A stretch of 64,000 nt of DNA. Source: Synechococcales cyanobacterium GL140_1_metabat_312 (GTDB lineage: Bacteria > Cyanobacteriota > Cyanobacteriia > Leptolyngbyales > Leptolyngbyaceae). Shown here piece by piece: positions 18,202 through 28,448 of this stretch. The notes beneath the pieces are model-generated. The model searched no databases and was not told the origin of the DNA. It was given only the letters and a program-made list of their open reading frames with translations. The DNA lies in the NCBI GenBank assembly GCA_025351345.1, contig JANXWB010000017.1:26287-90286 (forward strand), read 5' to 3'. The translations under genes and the position numbers were made by a program. Position 1 is the stretch's first letter. The number at the start of each line of letters is the position of its first letter.

Positions 18202-18350
18202 GAATGACTCCTAACGGCTGGGGGTTCACGTATATATCACCACCGTAGCTTAGGGAAACCGTCCATGGAGTTAGCGAAATCACCGAATCATTGTTCTTCA
18301 TTGGCTAATGTATCCTGGAATCGACCGTATTGACACAGGGAAACTAAAAG

Positions 18351-19010
18351 ATGAAAGCATTTGTGGCTGGAGCGACTGGAGAAACGGGTCGTCGGATTGT
18401 CAAACAACTCGTCGATCGTGGCATTGAGGTGAGAGCCTTTGTGCGGGATGAGGTGAAAGCTCGGGAGATTTTACCAGAAGGTATTGAGCTGGTGACGGGA
18501 AATGTATTGCAAGCTCAAACCCTAAAGGAAGCATTGAAGGGCTGTACGGTGGTGTTTTGTGCGACGGGTGCTAAACCTAGCATTGACCCAACACAGCCTT
18601 ACTTGGTGGACTTTGAGGGGACTAAAAATTTGGTGAATGCGGCGAAGGCTGAGGGCATTGAGCACTTTATTTTAGTCACATCACTGTGTGTATCGAAGTT
18701 ACTCCATCCGTTGAATTTGTTTTGGGGAATTTTAGTTTGGAAAAAGTGGGCGGAGGAATATCTTCAGCGCAGTGGTTTGAGCTACACGATCGTTCGTCCC
18801 GGTGGATTGAAGAATGATGACAATGACGATCGGATTGTCATGAAGGGCGTAGATTCATTGTTTGATGGCAGTATTCCTCGGCAGAAGGTGGCACAGGTAT
18901 GTGTTGAGTCTTGTTTTGATGTGAAGGCTAAGAATAAGATTCTGGAGATTGTGGCTTCGGCTGATGCGGAGGAGAAGAGTATGGCGGATTTGTTTGCCGC
19001 GATCGCTTAG
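18351..19010 (+). CDS. NAD(P)-binding atypical SDR (Ycf39/Tic62-like)
   Basis: Atypical short-chain dehydrogenase of 219 residues. It begins with the Rossmann motif VAGATGETGRRIVKQL and has an RPGGLKND segment after the active-site region; the usual YxxxK is not conserved, as in Ycf39/Tic62-type proteins which act as NADPH-binding regulators or assembly factors. Substrate is unknown. It ends 11 bp from the convergent YiiX-like gene. Confidence 0.82.
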   Translation: MKAFVAGATGETGRRIVKQLVDRGIEVRAFVRDEVKAREILPEGIELVTGNVLQAQTLKEALKGCTVVFCATGAKPSIDPTQPYLVDFEGTKNLVNAAKAEGIEHFILVTSLCVSKLLHPLNLFWGILVWKKWAEEYLQRSGLSYTIVRPGGLKNDDNDDRIVMKGVDSLFDGSIPRQKVAQVCVESCFDVKAKNKILEIVASADAEEKSMADLFAAIA

Positions 19011-19021
19011 CTTCCGATCGG

Positions 19022-19630
19022 TTAGTTTGTACTGAATTCCACGGATTTGTACTGAATTTCGATCGGTGCACTAAGACAAGGAAGCGCCACGACTTGAGCT
19101 GGAGTTGTGGCGGAGGCGTTGATGTGGGGAAAGACTCGGCCCACAATCTGTAAGGCGCGGGTGACGAGTTCTGAGCAGAATAAGGCAGAGAAATCGGTAG
19201 TGCTAAAAATTCCGATTCCAGACCCGATCGCTTGAAGGTAGTCATATCCGACTTTTGATTGCTCAATTTCCCAGAGCCAACTCTGGAGCTTAACGGTTTC
19301 GGCAGGGTTGAGTTCGGGGTTGAGTTTTGACCAACGCACTGGCTCTTTGCAAGTTTGTAACCGTTTTTCAAGCCATTGTATTTGTGCACCTCGACGACAT
19401 TCTCTGGTGCCGAGGCTGGGAAGGCTGGTGTCGATGTGGGATTCAGCCAGCAAAATACAATTCCCATCGTCGCGATTATCTTCGACGGACAATACTATTG
19501 CGACATGTACGTAATCTGATCGGGTCGCAATTTTGACAACATTAGATGGGAGATCTTTCCCAGAAAATACAATGATATCGCCAGGATTAATTTTCAATAG
19601 TAAATCAGAGTAAGAAATTGAAGTTTGCAT
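19022..19630 (-). CDS. YiiX/NlpC-P60-like permuted papain-fold hydrolase
   Basis: 202-residue protein with the circularly permuted NlpC/P60 pattern seen in YiiX/YaeF proteins: an N-terminal GDIIVFSGKD segment, a histidine in SDYVHVAIVLS that would be catalytic, and a nucleophile-type Cys in ALFCSELVTRAL. It has no signal peptide. Members are proposed amidases or lipases. The start ATG at 19630 is not backed by a clear ribosome site. Confidence 0.7.
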   Translation of the reverse strand: MQTSISYSDLLLKINPGDIIVFSGKDLPSNVVKIATRSDYVHVAIVLSVEDNRDDGNCILLAESHIDTSLPSLGTRECRRGAQIQWLEKRLQTCKEPVRWSKLNPELNPAETVKLQSWLWEIEQSKVGYDYLQAIGSGIGIFSTTDFSALFCSELVTRALQIVGRVFPHINASATTPAQVVALPCLSAPIEIQYKSVEFSTN

Positions 19631-19868
19631 GGATGTTAATTAGAATAACTTTGAGAATTCGTATTCACATTCGATAGACTTCTTGCCTATGACGACAGTG
19701 AAGGAGAATCATCATGTTCTTTGTATCATCTATTTCATACCGAGTATCATTTATTTTATAGAAAATTTGATAGTCTACAATTCGGATCCGATATGCATCC
19801 TCACTCCTCTTCAGCTTAGGAACTGCGATCGGGCTACCTAAGTTTGAGGCTTAAGTCTGAGGCTAAAT

Positions 19869-21470
19869 TTAAGAGAGTTCGACAACAGGTTCATCTATAA
19901 CAATGGTTCTTGAAGTTAATAAATCATCTACAGTAATGCGTAGAAATCGTTTTTTATCGACCTGAAACTTAACCTTAATACGATCTCGTCCCGGTTCACC
20001 GAGTGGGTCAAGTTCTGCAATGCTACGAGATCCATCTTTGTCATTCAAGGTTTGAACGTTGAGTTGATTGGTAGCAAGATTACGAGTGATTAACCGATCG
20101 CCATCAAAATAGACTTCGGTTTGATTGTTGTTACTGGAAAGCTCACCAATGATTAATTCAATACTGGGCTGATTGATAACAGAAGCGCCGAGCGTTAGTT
20201 CTACGGGTTTTTCCATCGGATAAATCTGACCTGTTTTGATAATCGGATGCCAGTTGTGCGCATTCAATCGCCGATCCCAATAGCGAATACCATAGCTATG
20301 ATAAAGATAGTCTTTTACTTCAACACCTTGATCTAATTTCAATGCACCATGGGCGATCGCTTCAAAGGGTTTATCCGATCGAATCTTGGATAGATCAAAA
20401 TACTTCGTAATCCAAGTCTGCATCGCTGGAATTTGGGAGGTGCCGCCGACCATCAACACGGCTCCAATATCAGTCAATTCAATGCCTTGGCGTTTGGCTT
20501 GTTGAATCACTTGATTCATTGACCCATCAAGCCGATCGAAAAATTGTCGTTCTTGTAAGATTTGCTCAAACCGATCGCGGGTTAACTTCAATTCATAAGT
20601 CTCAAAATTTTCATCATCAAAGAAGGCTTCTTCAGCTTTGGATTGCAAGGATAGATTGATTTTTAAGCGTTCTACTAATCGCATTGAAATTGCATTCACC
20701 GTCAAGCCCTGCGTCTCTTTAAAGTAATCCATTAGCCAATTGTCGAGATCTGCACCGCCAAGATTTTGACCTGCTTTTGCAATCACATTAGCAATTTTGA
20801 GTTTTTGGCCAGACTGCTGAGCAAAGTCCTTCTGGCCCCATTTCAAAATGAATCCAGTGGGTTTAATTTGTGAATCCTCTTTCACCTCCAATCGAACTAA
20901 AGACAAGTCCAGGGTTCCACCCCCAAAATCAATCACCAACAATAATTCCTGATTCACTAATCCATAGCCCAACGCCGCTGCCGTAGGTTCATCTAGCAAT
21001 CGCACTTGATTGATCCCAAGGGTCTGACACACTCGCCCTAACCACAACCGATATGCCTCAAAACTATCGACCGGGACTGTAAACACAACCGAATCCAAAA
21101 TTCCCGGATCAGCCTGTCTTGCCTGAGTGATCACCTGTTCCAAATACCAACTGCCAATTTGCTCAGGTCCGATCGTAACTCCATCCAATTCCGGCTGAAA
21201 TCCCTGAACCGCTGTCCCGATGCCACGCTTAAAGTTCCGGAAAAATCTCGCATTCGTTGCCGCATCCAAGGCCCGATCGCGCACGGCTTGACCGACAACT
21301 GTTTTCCCCGTTGCCCCATCTTCGACATAGAGCAAGCTGGGAATTAAGGGTGGATTTTGGGCAATTTTTTGAGAAAGGGTCGGAATAATCAGCGTTTCGG
21401 CTTCCCCCGTCGCCACATTCCACCGCGCCACCACAGTATTACTCGTGCCAAAGTCGATCGCGTAGGTCAT
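19869..21470 (-). CDS. Hsp70 family ATPase, orphan
   Basis: DnaK-related protein of 533 residues, about 100 shorter than canonical DnaK. The ATPase domain has the phosphate-1 motif AIDFGTSNTVVARW, the phosphate-2 motif LLVIDFGGGTLDLSLV and the adenosine motif VLMVGGTSQIPAM. The C-terminal part is short and lacks a normal lid and EEVD-like tail, so it belongs to the Hsp70-like proteins of unknown client range. No dnaJ or grpE adjoins it. It is divergent from crtW. Confidence 0.85.
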   Translation of the reverse strand: MTYAIDFGTSNTVVARWNVATGEAETLIIPTLSQKIAQNPPLIPSLLYVEDGATGKTVVGQAVRDRALDAATNARFFRNFKRGIGTAVQGFQPELDGVTIGPEQIGSWYLEQVITQARQADPGILDSVVFTVPVDSFEAYRLWLGRVCQTLGINQVRLLDEPTAAALGYGLVNQELLLVIDFGGGTLDLSLVRLEVKEDSQIKPTGFILKWGQKDFAQQSGQKLKIANVIAKAGQNLGGADLDNWLMDYFKETQGLTVNAISMRLVERLKINLSLQSKAEEAFFDDENFETYELKLTRDRFEQILQERQFFDRLDGSMNQVIQQAKRQGIELTDIGAVLMVGGTSQIPAMQTWITKYFDLSKIRSDKPFEAIAHGALKLDQGVEVKDYLYHSYGIRYWDRRLNAHNWHPIIKTGQIYPMEKPVELTLGASVINQPSIELIIGELSSNNNQTEVYFDGDRLITRNLATNQLNVQTLNDKDGSRSIAELDPLGEPGRDRIKVKFQVDKKRFLRITVDDLLTSRTIVIDEPVVELS

Positions 21471-21597
21471 CAGAATGTCACTGTAAAAATAAAAAATAAA
21501 GTGTGCTTCTATTTTACCGTTGATTATTCTATTGCGATTTAGAAATGTTAAGATACATAAAGGATTATTGCTGCGCCCAAGCGTATTGAGGATTGAG

Positions 21598-22320
21598 ATG
21601 GTTAAGCTCCAGATACAAAAGCCCGGTGTTGTTGTGGCATTGACCCTGATTGGAATTTGGGCGAGTAGTACTTTTTTGCTATTTCAATTAGATTTGGCTC
21701 AATTGCCCAGTTGGGTTAAATTTGTCGGCTTTACCTGGCAAATGTTTTTATATACAGGACTGTTTGTGACGGCTCATGATGCAATGCATGGATCGATCGA
21801 CCCAAATAATCCAAAAATCAATGATGCGATCGGACATTTTGTATTGTTTGTTTATGCCATGTTTCCCTTTGGCAAAATGCGCTCAATGCACAACCTTCAC
21901 CATGATATTCCAGGACGAGAGGGGGATCCTGACTACCATAATGGCAAGCGCAAGAATTTCTTTGCTTGGTATTGGAACTTTATGCAGAACTATTGGAGTT
22001 GGGTTCGGATTGGACTATTGATTTCGACATTTCATGTGATTCACCAACTCTTACAGGTTCCCGAAATCAATCTGTCGTGGTTTTGGGTGTTTCCCTCGGT
22101 AATGAGTTCATTTCAGCTATTTTTGTTTGGTACCTTTTTGCCCCATACTGAACCTGAGGGCGGTTATGTGAATGAATGTCGTGCCACAAGTACGCCGTTT
22201 TCTGAGTTTTGGTCATTCATTAGTTGTTACCATTTTGGGTATCACGAAGAACATCACGATTTACCGCATTTAGCTTGGTGGCAATTGCCCGCAGCACGGC
22301 GATCGAGAATGGTAAATTGA
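21598..22320 (+). CDS. crtW: Beta-carotene ketolase CrtW
   Basis: Membrane di-iron enzyme adding 4-keto groups to beta-carotene to make echinenone or canthaxanthin. The ATG at 21598 gives 240 residues. The three histidine boxes are visible: HDAMH, HNLHH, and EEHHDLPH followed by the CrtW-type LAWWQLP. The non-overlapping ATG follows a GAGG ribosome site (TGAGGATTGAG). It stands alone, without other carotenoid genes, which is usual in cyanobacteria. Confidence 0.9.
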   Translation: MVKLQIQKPGVVVALTLIGIWASSTFLLFQLDLAQLPSWVKFVGFTWQMFLYTGLFVTAHDAMHGSIDPNNPKINDAIGHFVLFVYAMFPFGKMRSMHNLHHDIPGREGDPDYHNGKRKNFFAWYWNFMQNYWSWVRIGLLISTFHVIHQLLQVPEINLSWFWVFPSVMSSFQLFLFGTFLPHTEPEGGYVNECRATSTPFSEFWSFISCYHFGYHEEHHDLPHLAWWQLPAARRSRMVN

Positions 22321-22394
22321 AAAATTGGGATGATGAATTGATTATTTATTTGTTCAGTTTAAGACAGGTGAGATCATGGCCCTGTAGATTGTTT

Positions 22395-23441
22395 TTAATC
22401 CATCGATCGGCTAGGGTTACGGGCTTCGACGATCGCTCTTTTGTCTACCATTGTGATCAATGCAGGTAAATCAGCCAAGACTTTAGATTCAAATCCTAAT
22501 TCTTTAATGATTTGTGGATAAGTTTTACCCTCAGTCATTTGGTAGGCAATCTCTTCGACTTCGGCCCAAGTGATTTTGCTTTGGAGATAAGCTTTGGTCA
22601 TGATATTCAAGACGCTTTCCCATTGGTTTCCCTCAGCCTTCAACAGCATGGTGTGAGGAATATTTAAATCCCGATCGAAGCAGTAATACCAACTTAAGGG
22701 TTGATTCTGAACAATATTTTCAAAGAATTCTTTGTGATCATTATTATTAACAGCGATATCACAGCCGGTTGAGAGAACAAATATTGGTGGAGTGGCTTCC
22801 TTTTTCGATCGCGCTAATACTTCTTCACCGATCGTCAAAAACGCTTTTAATGCCTGCGTTTGGAATCCGTTGTAGCCTGGATATGCGGGGTTCGGTTCGC
22901 CTAGCCAAGTGCGGTAGCTCTGAGATTTATTAATGATTAAATCTAATACAAACCGACTATTGCCAAAGTATGGCGCATACAGAATTCCCCGATTGCACTG
23001 ACTCGCCTTTTCAATGCCTAACCATCCCGCCAAGGATGCCCCACCGGACAGTCCACCCACTGTAATTTTGGCGCTAGGGTCGATGGTCTGTGCTTGCTTA
23101 AACCATTCCAGGGCAAAGTCTTTATAGGGTTGAGGCTCGATCGGCAAGGGAGTTGGGTTGCTAGCAGAAAATTCTCCACTGCGACCATGACCCGGCATCA
23201 ACGGCACCATGACGCTATAACCCGCTTGGTATAATAACTGTGCGATCGGCCCAAACTGGTAAGGTGCGGCGGTGAATCCATGGAACAACAGCGCAACTTT
23301 TCCGGTAGGCTGAGGTTGAAGTAAAAGAATCGATCGGCAAAGCGGATTTTTGATGCCTGCGAGATCTTCTTTGATTTTGGTCTGTTCAACGAGGATTGTA
23401 TTCACAGTGGCACGGTAGAGTTTGGTGAAAATGTTAGGCAT
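22395..23441 (-). CDS. Alpha/beta hydrolase
   Basis: Esterase/lipase-like protein of 348 residues. It has an HG oxyanion motif, LLFHGFTAAPYQFGPIAQLL, and a nucleophile elbow GLSGGAS (in VGGLSGGASLAGWLG). A catalytic Asp is likely in STGCDIAVNN, and the His in NIPHTMLL. The last about 80 residues form a small helical extension not part of the basic fold. Substrate unknown. It converges with crtW. Confidence 0.8.
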   Translation of the reverse strand: MPNIFTKLYRATVNTILVEQTKIKEDLAGIKNPLCRSILLLQPQPTGKVALLFHGFTAAPYQFGPIAQLLYQAGYSVMVPLMPGHGRSGEFSASNPTPLPIEPQPYKDFALEWFKQAQTIDPSAKITVGGLSGGASLAGWLGIEKASQCNRGILYAPYFGNSRFVLDLIINKSQSYRTWLGEPNPAYPGYNGFQTQALKAFLTIGEEVLARSKKEATPPIFVLSTGCDIAVNNNDHKEFFENIVQNQPLSWYYCFDRDLNIPHTMLLKAEGNQWESVLNIMTKAYLQSKITWAEVEEIAYQMTEGKTYPQIIKELGFESKVLADLPALITMVDKRAIVEARNPSRSMD

Positions 23442-23755
23442 GGAAGTATCAGTAAGTGTAGAAAAAACTACATCAGATGAAACGCCGATTCCTTATATTT
23501 CTTAAGGGTAGCTAAAAAAGATTCCGATCGTCCTTTTTTGTGGAAATGTTTCTCTGAATTTGCTGAGGAATATGCGTTTAATAACCTAGAGAAATCCATA
23601 AAATTCCGTTGGATTTGGATTATGAGTGAGTTGTTCCCTTACAGTACCTAGAAACCGAATCTGTAGGGGAATGGTCTGCCGTTTTCTAAACCCAACTAGA
23701 AGATTTGGACTATTAAAATCTTCAATTAAACGCTAATTGTATTCAATTCTTATTC
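23442..23755. other. Intergenic region with one copy of a dispersed repeat
   Basis: 314 bp between two leftward genes. It has no gene; the only structure seen is the repeat at 23628-23696, which matches a second copy at 32789-32857. Confidence 0.5.
23628..23696. repeat. Dispersed intergenic repeat, copy A
   Basis: 69 bp that align without gaps to 32789-32857. By hand count 51 of 69 bases match, best in GAATCTGTAGGG-like and AACCCAAC segments at the centre and right end. Both copies are intergenic. Confidence 0.6.
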
Positions 23756-24673
23756 CTAAACGCCTGCTAGAACCTGTTTCAACGCATCTGAAATAAATGA
23801 ATAGGTGAACTTAAATCCACTTGCCAACGATCGGGTGGGTAATACTTTTTGACCTTCTAGAACCAACTTTGCGCCTTCCCCCAACAATGCTTCAAGGGCG
23901 ATCGCTGGAACCGGGAGCCAAGAAGGACGACCGAGAGATTTCCCCATTTCCGTGCAAAGCTCGCCCATTGTGATTGGGTTGGGGGCCGTGCCATTGTAAA
24001 CGCCTTGCATGGTGGGTTCGGTCAGCGCCTGTAGTAATAAATCCACCACATCATCGCGATGGATCCAAGAAAATCCCTGTTTCCCCGAGCCGATCGGTCC
24101 TCCTGCAAATAATTTGAACGGTGGCAACATTTTCCCAATCACTCCCCCCATTCCCAACACAATCCCCAGACGGACGATTACGACTCGGGTGCCGGAGGCT
24201 TGGGCGGCATTGGCAGCGGCTTCCCAATTCTTACAAATCTCTGCTAGAAAGTCTTCACCCGCTGGGCTACTTTCGTCAAAGGTTGCTGTTTCGCTGGTGC
24301 CGTAGAATCCAATGGCTGATGCGCTGACTAATACTTTGGGTTTGACTTCTGCCGCCGCGATCGCTGCCACCAGTTTTTCGGTTGTGACAACTCGGCTGTC
24401 CATCAAAAGTTTTTTCCGATCGGCGGTCCAGCGTGCATCAGAAATTGGTTCTCCCGCAAGATTAACCACCCCATCACAGGCATTCAGGGACGATGGCCAA
24501 GTGGTGGATGCTAAGGAGACAATGGTGACATTTTTATAGACATCGGCTGGAAATTGGTGACGGGCACGATCGGTATTGCGGGTCAACAACAGGGTCTGAT
24601 GTCCACCTGCTTCAAGTTTTTCCACCAACCGACTTCCCACAAATCCGGTTCCACCCGTGACTGCAACTTTCAT
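23756..24673 (-). CDS. TIGR01777 family epimerase-like protein
   Basis: Extended SDR of 305 residues with the NAD(P) motif VTGGTGFVGSRLVEKL and the family signature of TIGR01777 (YfcH/SulA-like): VNLAGEPISDARW, VSASAIGFYG, and a C-terminal DUF1731 region (GRPSWLPVPAIALEALLG). Enzymatic role unknown; plant relatives influence plastid division. Divergent from the phytol kinase-like gene with 88 bp between starts. Confidence 0.87.
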   Translation of the reverse strand: MKVAVTGGTGFVGSRLVEKLEAGGHQTLLLTRNTDRARHQFPADVYKNVTIVSLASTTWPSSLNACDGVVNLAGEPISDARWTADRKKLLMDSRVVTTEKLVAAIAAAEVKPKVLVSASAIGFYGTSETATFDESSPAGEDFLAEICKNWEAAANAAQASGTRVVIVRLGIVLGMGGVIGKMLPPFKLFAGGPIGSGKQGFSWIHRDDVVDLLLQALTEPTMQGVYNGTAPNPITMGELCTEMGKSLGRPSWLPVPAIALEALLGEGAKLVLEGQKVLPTRSLASGFKFTYSFISDALKQVLAGV

Positions 24674-24761
24674 AGTTTTTTCTTAACATCGCGTCATAAT
24701 TTCCATCTTTCATTCTAGGGTAAGAGAAGAGCCGAGAATTTTAGATTTAGGAGTAAGCGCT

Positions 24762-25451
24762 GTGATTGAGTGGCTGGGCGCTGTGGAGACGGTGGAAGTA
24801 AAAGTTGCGATCGCGGTGTTGTGGTTGGCGCTGGTGGGGCTAATTGCGATCGGGGTCGATCGGTGGGCGGTGGAGGGTTCGGAACTGGTGCGTAAGGTGG
24901 TCCACGTTGGGACTGGAAATATTGTGTTGTTGGCTTGGTGGATGAAGATACCAGGATGGATTGGGGTAAGCGCGGGCGTTTTTTTTGCGATCGTCACGTT
25001 CGCGTCCTATCGGTTTCAACTGTTGCCGCGCATTGATAATGTTGGCCGAAAAAGTTATGGGACATTTTTTTATGCCGTAAGTATCGCCATCTTAGTCGGA
25101 TATTTTTGGGGTATAAATCGTCCAGAGTTTGGGGTGCTGGGAATTTTAGTAATGACGTGGGGCGATGGGCTGGCGGGTTTAGTGGGCAAGCGGTTTGGCC
25201 GAAATCGCTATCATCTTTGGGGAATGGAGAAGAGTTGGGAAGGCTCAATTACTATGGCGATCGTGGCTACTCTTGTTTCTGCCCTTGTGTTGAGTACTAT
25301 TGTCGATTCACAGGTTCAATTAATTACCATCGCAGTTATCGTTGGTATCTTATCTGCGGTACTAGAAGCATTCTCTAATTTGGGTATTGACAATTTAACG
25401 GTGCCCATTTTTTCAGCCGCGATCGCATACACTTTAGTGAATTTTATTTAA
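24762..25451 (+). CDS. Phytol/dolichol kinase-like membrane protein (VTE5-like)
   Basis: Integral membrane CTP-dependent kinase family, 229 residues with about six or seven transmembrane segments. The nucleotide-binding motif DGLAGLVGKRFGRN followed by EKSWEGS is typical of phytol and dolichol kinases. In cyanobacteria it likely phosphorylates phytol released from chlorophyll for tocopherol synthesis, but that is inferred. The GTG start at 24762 follows AGGAG by 8 bases, which supports it. The small zinc-ribbon gene follows after about 38 bp. Confidence 0.82.
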   Translation: MIEWLGAVETVEVKVAIAVLWLALVGLIAIGVDRWAVEGSELVRKVVHVGTGNIVLLAWWMKIPGWIGVSAGVFFAIVTFASYRFQLLPRIDNVGRKSYGTFFYAVSIAILVGYFWGINRPEFGVLGILVMTWGDGLAGLVGKRFGRNRYHLWGMEKSWEGSITMAIVATLVSALVLSTIVDSQVQLITIAVIVGILSAVLEAFSNLGIDNLTVPIFSAAIAYTLVNFI

Positions 25452-25489
25452 TACAGTTTTGTTTAATGCAAGCATTCGGAGTAATTGAT

Positions 25490-25672
25490 ATGGTTCGACA
25501 ACGGGAAAAAAAATGCGATCGGTGCCAAGACGTTTTTCCATGCTTATTTCGAGTGCAGCATGATGCTTCAAAACAATGGATCTTTGTGTGTCAGAAATGT
25601 TGCGATCGGCTTTCAGAAAATAATGATTACTATTGCTATGGCGGAACCTGGAAGTCGCAGAAACGTTCTTAA
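25490..25672 (+). CDS. Small four-cysteine zinc-ribbon protein
   Basis: Conserved small protein of 60 residues with two cysteine pairs, CDRC and CQKC, spaced by about 27 residues, which suggests a zinc ribbon. The start could also be ATG 25466, adding 8 residues. No function is known to me. It probably shares a transcript with the phytol kinase-like gene. Confidence 0.6.
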   Translation: MVRQREKKCDRCQDVFPCLFRVQHDASKQWIFVCQKCCDRLSENNDYYCYGGTWKSQKRS

Positions 25673-25799
25673 GCGTGAGGATTAAATGAAACTGATAATT
25701 TATTCGCGTGGTTTAGCTAATCTAAACAGAGCGTCGAGAGATTGTGAAATGTATCAACGTTCTGTTAGATCTATTATCTATTTTTCAATAGAATTTAAA

Positions 25800-26345
25800 C
25801 TATTCAAACACATCCGCATCTTTAAATCGGCTCCCCAATTGATCCTTACCTGACAGAATTGGAGCCTGATCTATTGGCCAATCAATTCCTAAGTCTGGGT
25901 CATTCCACAGCACCGATCGTTCATAGGCGGGAGCATAGTAGTCGGTTGTTTTGTACAAAAACTCTGCACTTTCTGAGAGCACTAAGAAGCCGTGGGCGAA
26001 TCCTGGTGGAACCCATAGTTGGCGGTTATTTTCAGCGCTTAAATGAACCCCTACCCACTGCCCAAAGTAGTCAGAATTTCGTCGTAAATCCACGGCCACA
26101 TCAAAAACCCTACCCACGGCTACCCGAACAAGTTTGCCTTGAGGTTGCTGAATTTGATAATGGAGACCGCGCAATACATTTTTGCCAGACTTAGAATGGT
26201 TATCTTGAACAAATTTAGTCTGAGATTCTGTTGCCTCTAGAAATGCCTTCTCATTAAAGCTCTCATAGAAAAAGCCACGATCGTCCCCAAAAACCTTAGG
26301 TTCCAGAATCATTACCTCTGGGATTTTAGTCTTGATAAATTTCAT
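25800..26345 (-). CDS. rfbC: dTDP-4-dehydrorhamnose 3,5-epimerase
   Basis: Third step of dTDP-L-rhamnose synthesis: epimerises C3 and C5 of dTDP-4-keto-6-deoxyglucose. The 181-residue cupin has the RmlC core: DDRGFFYESFN, the catalytic His in VLRGLHYQ, and WVPPGFAHGFLVLS, with SAEFLYKTTDYYAP following. Length is standard. It is the last gene of the leftward rfbB-rfbA-rfbC unit, 55 bp after rfbA. Confidence 0.95.
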   Translation of the reverse strand: MKFIKTKIPEVMILEPKVFGDDRGFFYESFNEKAFLEATESQTKFVQDNHSKSGKNVLRGLHYQIQQPQGKLVRVAVGRVFDVAVDLRRNSDYFGQWVGVHLSAENNRQLWVPPGFAHGFLVLSESAEFLYKTTDYYAPAYERSVLWNDPDLGIDWPIDQAPILSGKDQLGSRFKDADVFE

Positions 26346-26400
26346 GAAAAATTATGAATGAAGAACTATGGAGGTCAAATTAATTTACTAATTAAGTTAC

Positions 26401-27294
26401 TCAAGTTCTCCAACGTTCGTAGAAACTATCGGGAGTCAAGAGATTTAGAAGATATTTACCATAGGTGCTTTTGGCTAAAGGCTGTGCTAGGTGTAGTAAT
26501 TGATCTCCGTCAATGTATCCATTTCGGTATGCGATTTCCTCAACACAGGCGACTTTAAAGCCCTGACGTTCTTCTAAAATTTGAATAAAACTGGCCGCTT
26601 GATGGAGAGATTCGTGGGTACCTGTGTCAAGCCACGCATAGCCCCGTCCAAGCAGTTCGACATGGAGTTTTCCCTGTTCTAGATAGACTTTACTTAAATC
26701 AGTGACTTCAAGTTCTCCGCGCGGTGAAGGTTTGAGAGTACTCGCGATCGCAGCGGCTTGTGAATCATAGAAATAAATTCCCGGTACTGCATAATTAGAC
26801 TTGGGTTCGGCGGGTTTTTCTTCTAAACTCAATACTTTTCCGGATTCATCAAACTCCACAACTCCGTAAGCTCGCGGATCAGAAACACGATATCCAAATA
26901 CAATCGCGCCATCTTTGAGTTTAGCCGATCGACGTAAAATCTCAACCAGCCCATGACCGTAGAACAAATTGTCCCCTAAAATCAAACAAACTGAATCATT
27001 GCCAATGAACTCTTTACCCAGAATAAAGGCTTGGGCTAATCCATCCGGAGTCGGTTGTTCAATATAACTAAATTTCATTCCCCATTGAAATCCATTTCCC
27101 AACAAATCTTTAAACAAGGGTGAATGATCGGGAGTAGAAATGATGAGTACTTCACGAATGCCCGCTAACATTAAGGTCGAAAGCGGATAGTAAATCATTG
27201 GCTTGTCATAGACAGGCATGAGTTGTTTGCTGACTACTTGCGTCAACGGGTAAAGCCGAGTACCAGAGCCGCCTGCCAAAATAATTCCTTTCAT
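26401..27294 (-). CDS. rfbA: Glucose-1-phosphate thymidylyltransferase
   Basis: Makes dTDP-glucose from dTTP and glucose-1-phosphate. The 297-residue protein begins with the nucleotidyltransferase motif [19 protein letters not shown] and has [20 protein letters not shown], the GDNLFYG metal site and [15 protein letters not shown]. Length and sequence are typical for RmlA. It lies between rfbB and rfbC in a short operon. Confidence 0.96.
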   Translation of the reverse strand: MKGIILAGGSGTRLYPLTQVVSKQLMPVYDKPMIYYPLSTLMLAGIREVLIISTPDHSPLFKDLLGNGFQWGMKFSYIEQPTPDGLAQAFILGKEFIGNDSVCLILGDNLFYGHGLVEILRRSAKLKDGAIVFGYRVSDPRAYGVVEFDESGKVLSLEEKPAEPKSNYAVPGIYFYDSQAAAIASTLKPSPRGELEVTDLSKVYLEQGKLHVELLGRGYAWLDTGTHESLHQAASFIQILEERQGFKVACVEEIAYRNGYIDGDQLLHLAQPLAKSTYGKYLLNLLTPDSFYERWRT

Positions 27295-27350
27295 TGTTCT
27301 ACCTAGAATTGATATACAAATAATTTGAACTTATAAACTTATAAATAAGT

Positions 27351-28448
27351 CTATTTACGATCACCATAGTTTTGATGAATCCAGGTTTGGTATGCACCAG
27401 ATTGAACCGCTTCAACCCATTCTGGATTACTTAAATACCATTGCACGGTCTGCTGAAGCCCGGTCTCAAAGCTCTCTTTTGGTTTCCAGCCCAGTTCCCG
27501 ATCGATTTTGCTGCAATCAATCGCATACCGACGATCGTGGCCCAGTCTGTCTTTCACAAAGGTGATTAAAGACTTCCGGTCTAATCCAGCTTTGGGAGAT
27601 AATTTGTCTAAAATTTCGCAAATAGTCGTCACAACGCTAATGTTTGTTTTTTCGTTGATACCACCAATATTATAGGTTTCGCCCAGTTTGCCCTTTTCCA
27701 AGACTAGAGCGATCGCATCACAATGATCCGTGACATAAAGCCAATCCCGAACATTTTGGCCATCGCCGTAAACGGGCAGCGGTTTGCCTTGTAATGCATT
27801 TAAAATAATGAGTGGAATTAGCTTTTCGGGGAATTGATACGGTCCATAATTATTAGAGCAATTTGTTGTGAGAACAGGCATTCCATAGGTATGGTAGTAA
27901 GCCCGGACTAAATGATCGGAGCTGGCTTTTGAGGCGGCATAGGGACTATTGGGCGCATAGGGCGTATCTTCACGGAAAGGAGGGTCGGTGGGGCCGAGAG
28001 AGCCATAAACTTCGTCTGTTGAAACATGCAGAAACCGAAATCTATTGCATTTATCACGATTAGCCTGATCCTTCGACAACCGCCGCCAATAGCCTCGACT
28101 GGCGTCCAGTAAATTCAGCGTCCCGACAACATTAGTCTGAACAAATTCACCGGGATTGAGAATCGATCGATCGACATGACTTTCAGCTGCAAAGTTCACA
28201 ACCGCATCAGGTTGATACTTATCGAGTAAATGCGCTACCAATTCCGTATTGCCAATGTCACCGCGCACCAATTGATGCTCGGGATCCTCTGCAAGACTCA
28301 CGAGGGTTTGGGGATTCCCGGCATAGGTGAGTTTGTCGAGATTGATTATTTTGGCTAGATTATTTTGGCGCATTCGTAGAACAAAGTTGGCACCAATAAA
28401 CCCGGCACCTCCAGTTACAAGGAAAACGGGGCGATAAGTTTGATTCAT
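27351..28448 (-). CDS. rfbB: dTDP-glucose 4,6-dehydratase
   Basis: Converts dTDP-glucose to dTDP-4-keto-6-deoxyglucose. The 365-residue extended SDR has the NAD motif [26 protein letters not shown], and the catalytic [20 protein letters not shown]. It is first in the leftward rfbB-rfbA-rfbC unit. The last rhamnose enzyme, RfbD, is not in the window. Confidence 0.96.
   Translation of the reverse strand: MNQTYRPVFLVTGGAGFIGANFVLRMRQNNLAKIINLDKLTYAGNPQTLVSLAEDPEHQLVRGDIGNTELVAHLLDKYQPDAVVNFAAESHVDRSILNPGEFVQTNVVGTLNLLDASRGYWRRLSKDQANRDKCNRFRFLHVSTDEVYGSLGPTDPPFREDTPYAPNSPYAASKASSDHLVRAYYHTYGMPVLTTNCSNNYGPYQFPEKLIPLIILNALQGKPLPVYGDGQNVRDWLYVTDHCDAIALVLEKGKLGETYNIGGINEKTNISVVTTICEILDKLSPKAGLDRKSLITFVKDRLGHDRRYAIDCSKIDRELGWKPKESFETGLQQTVQWYLSNPEWVEAVQSGAYQTWIHQNYGDRK

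Noticed and set aside
18928..19467. 179-codon minus-strand frame covering the SDR end and YiiX-like gene
   Set aside because: Shadow of two well supported genes; Pro/Ser-rich composition without motif.
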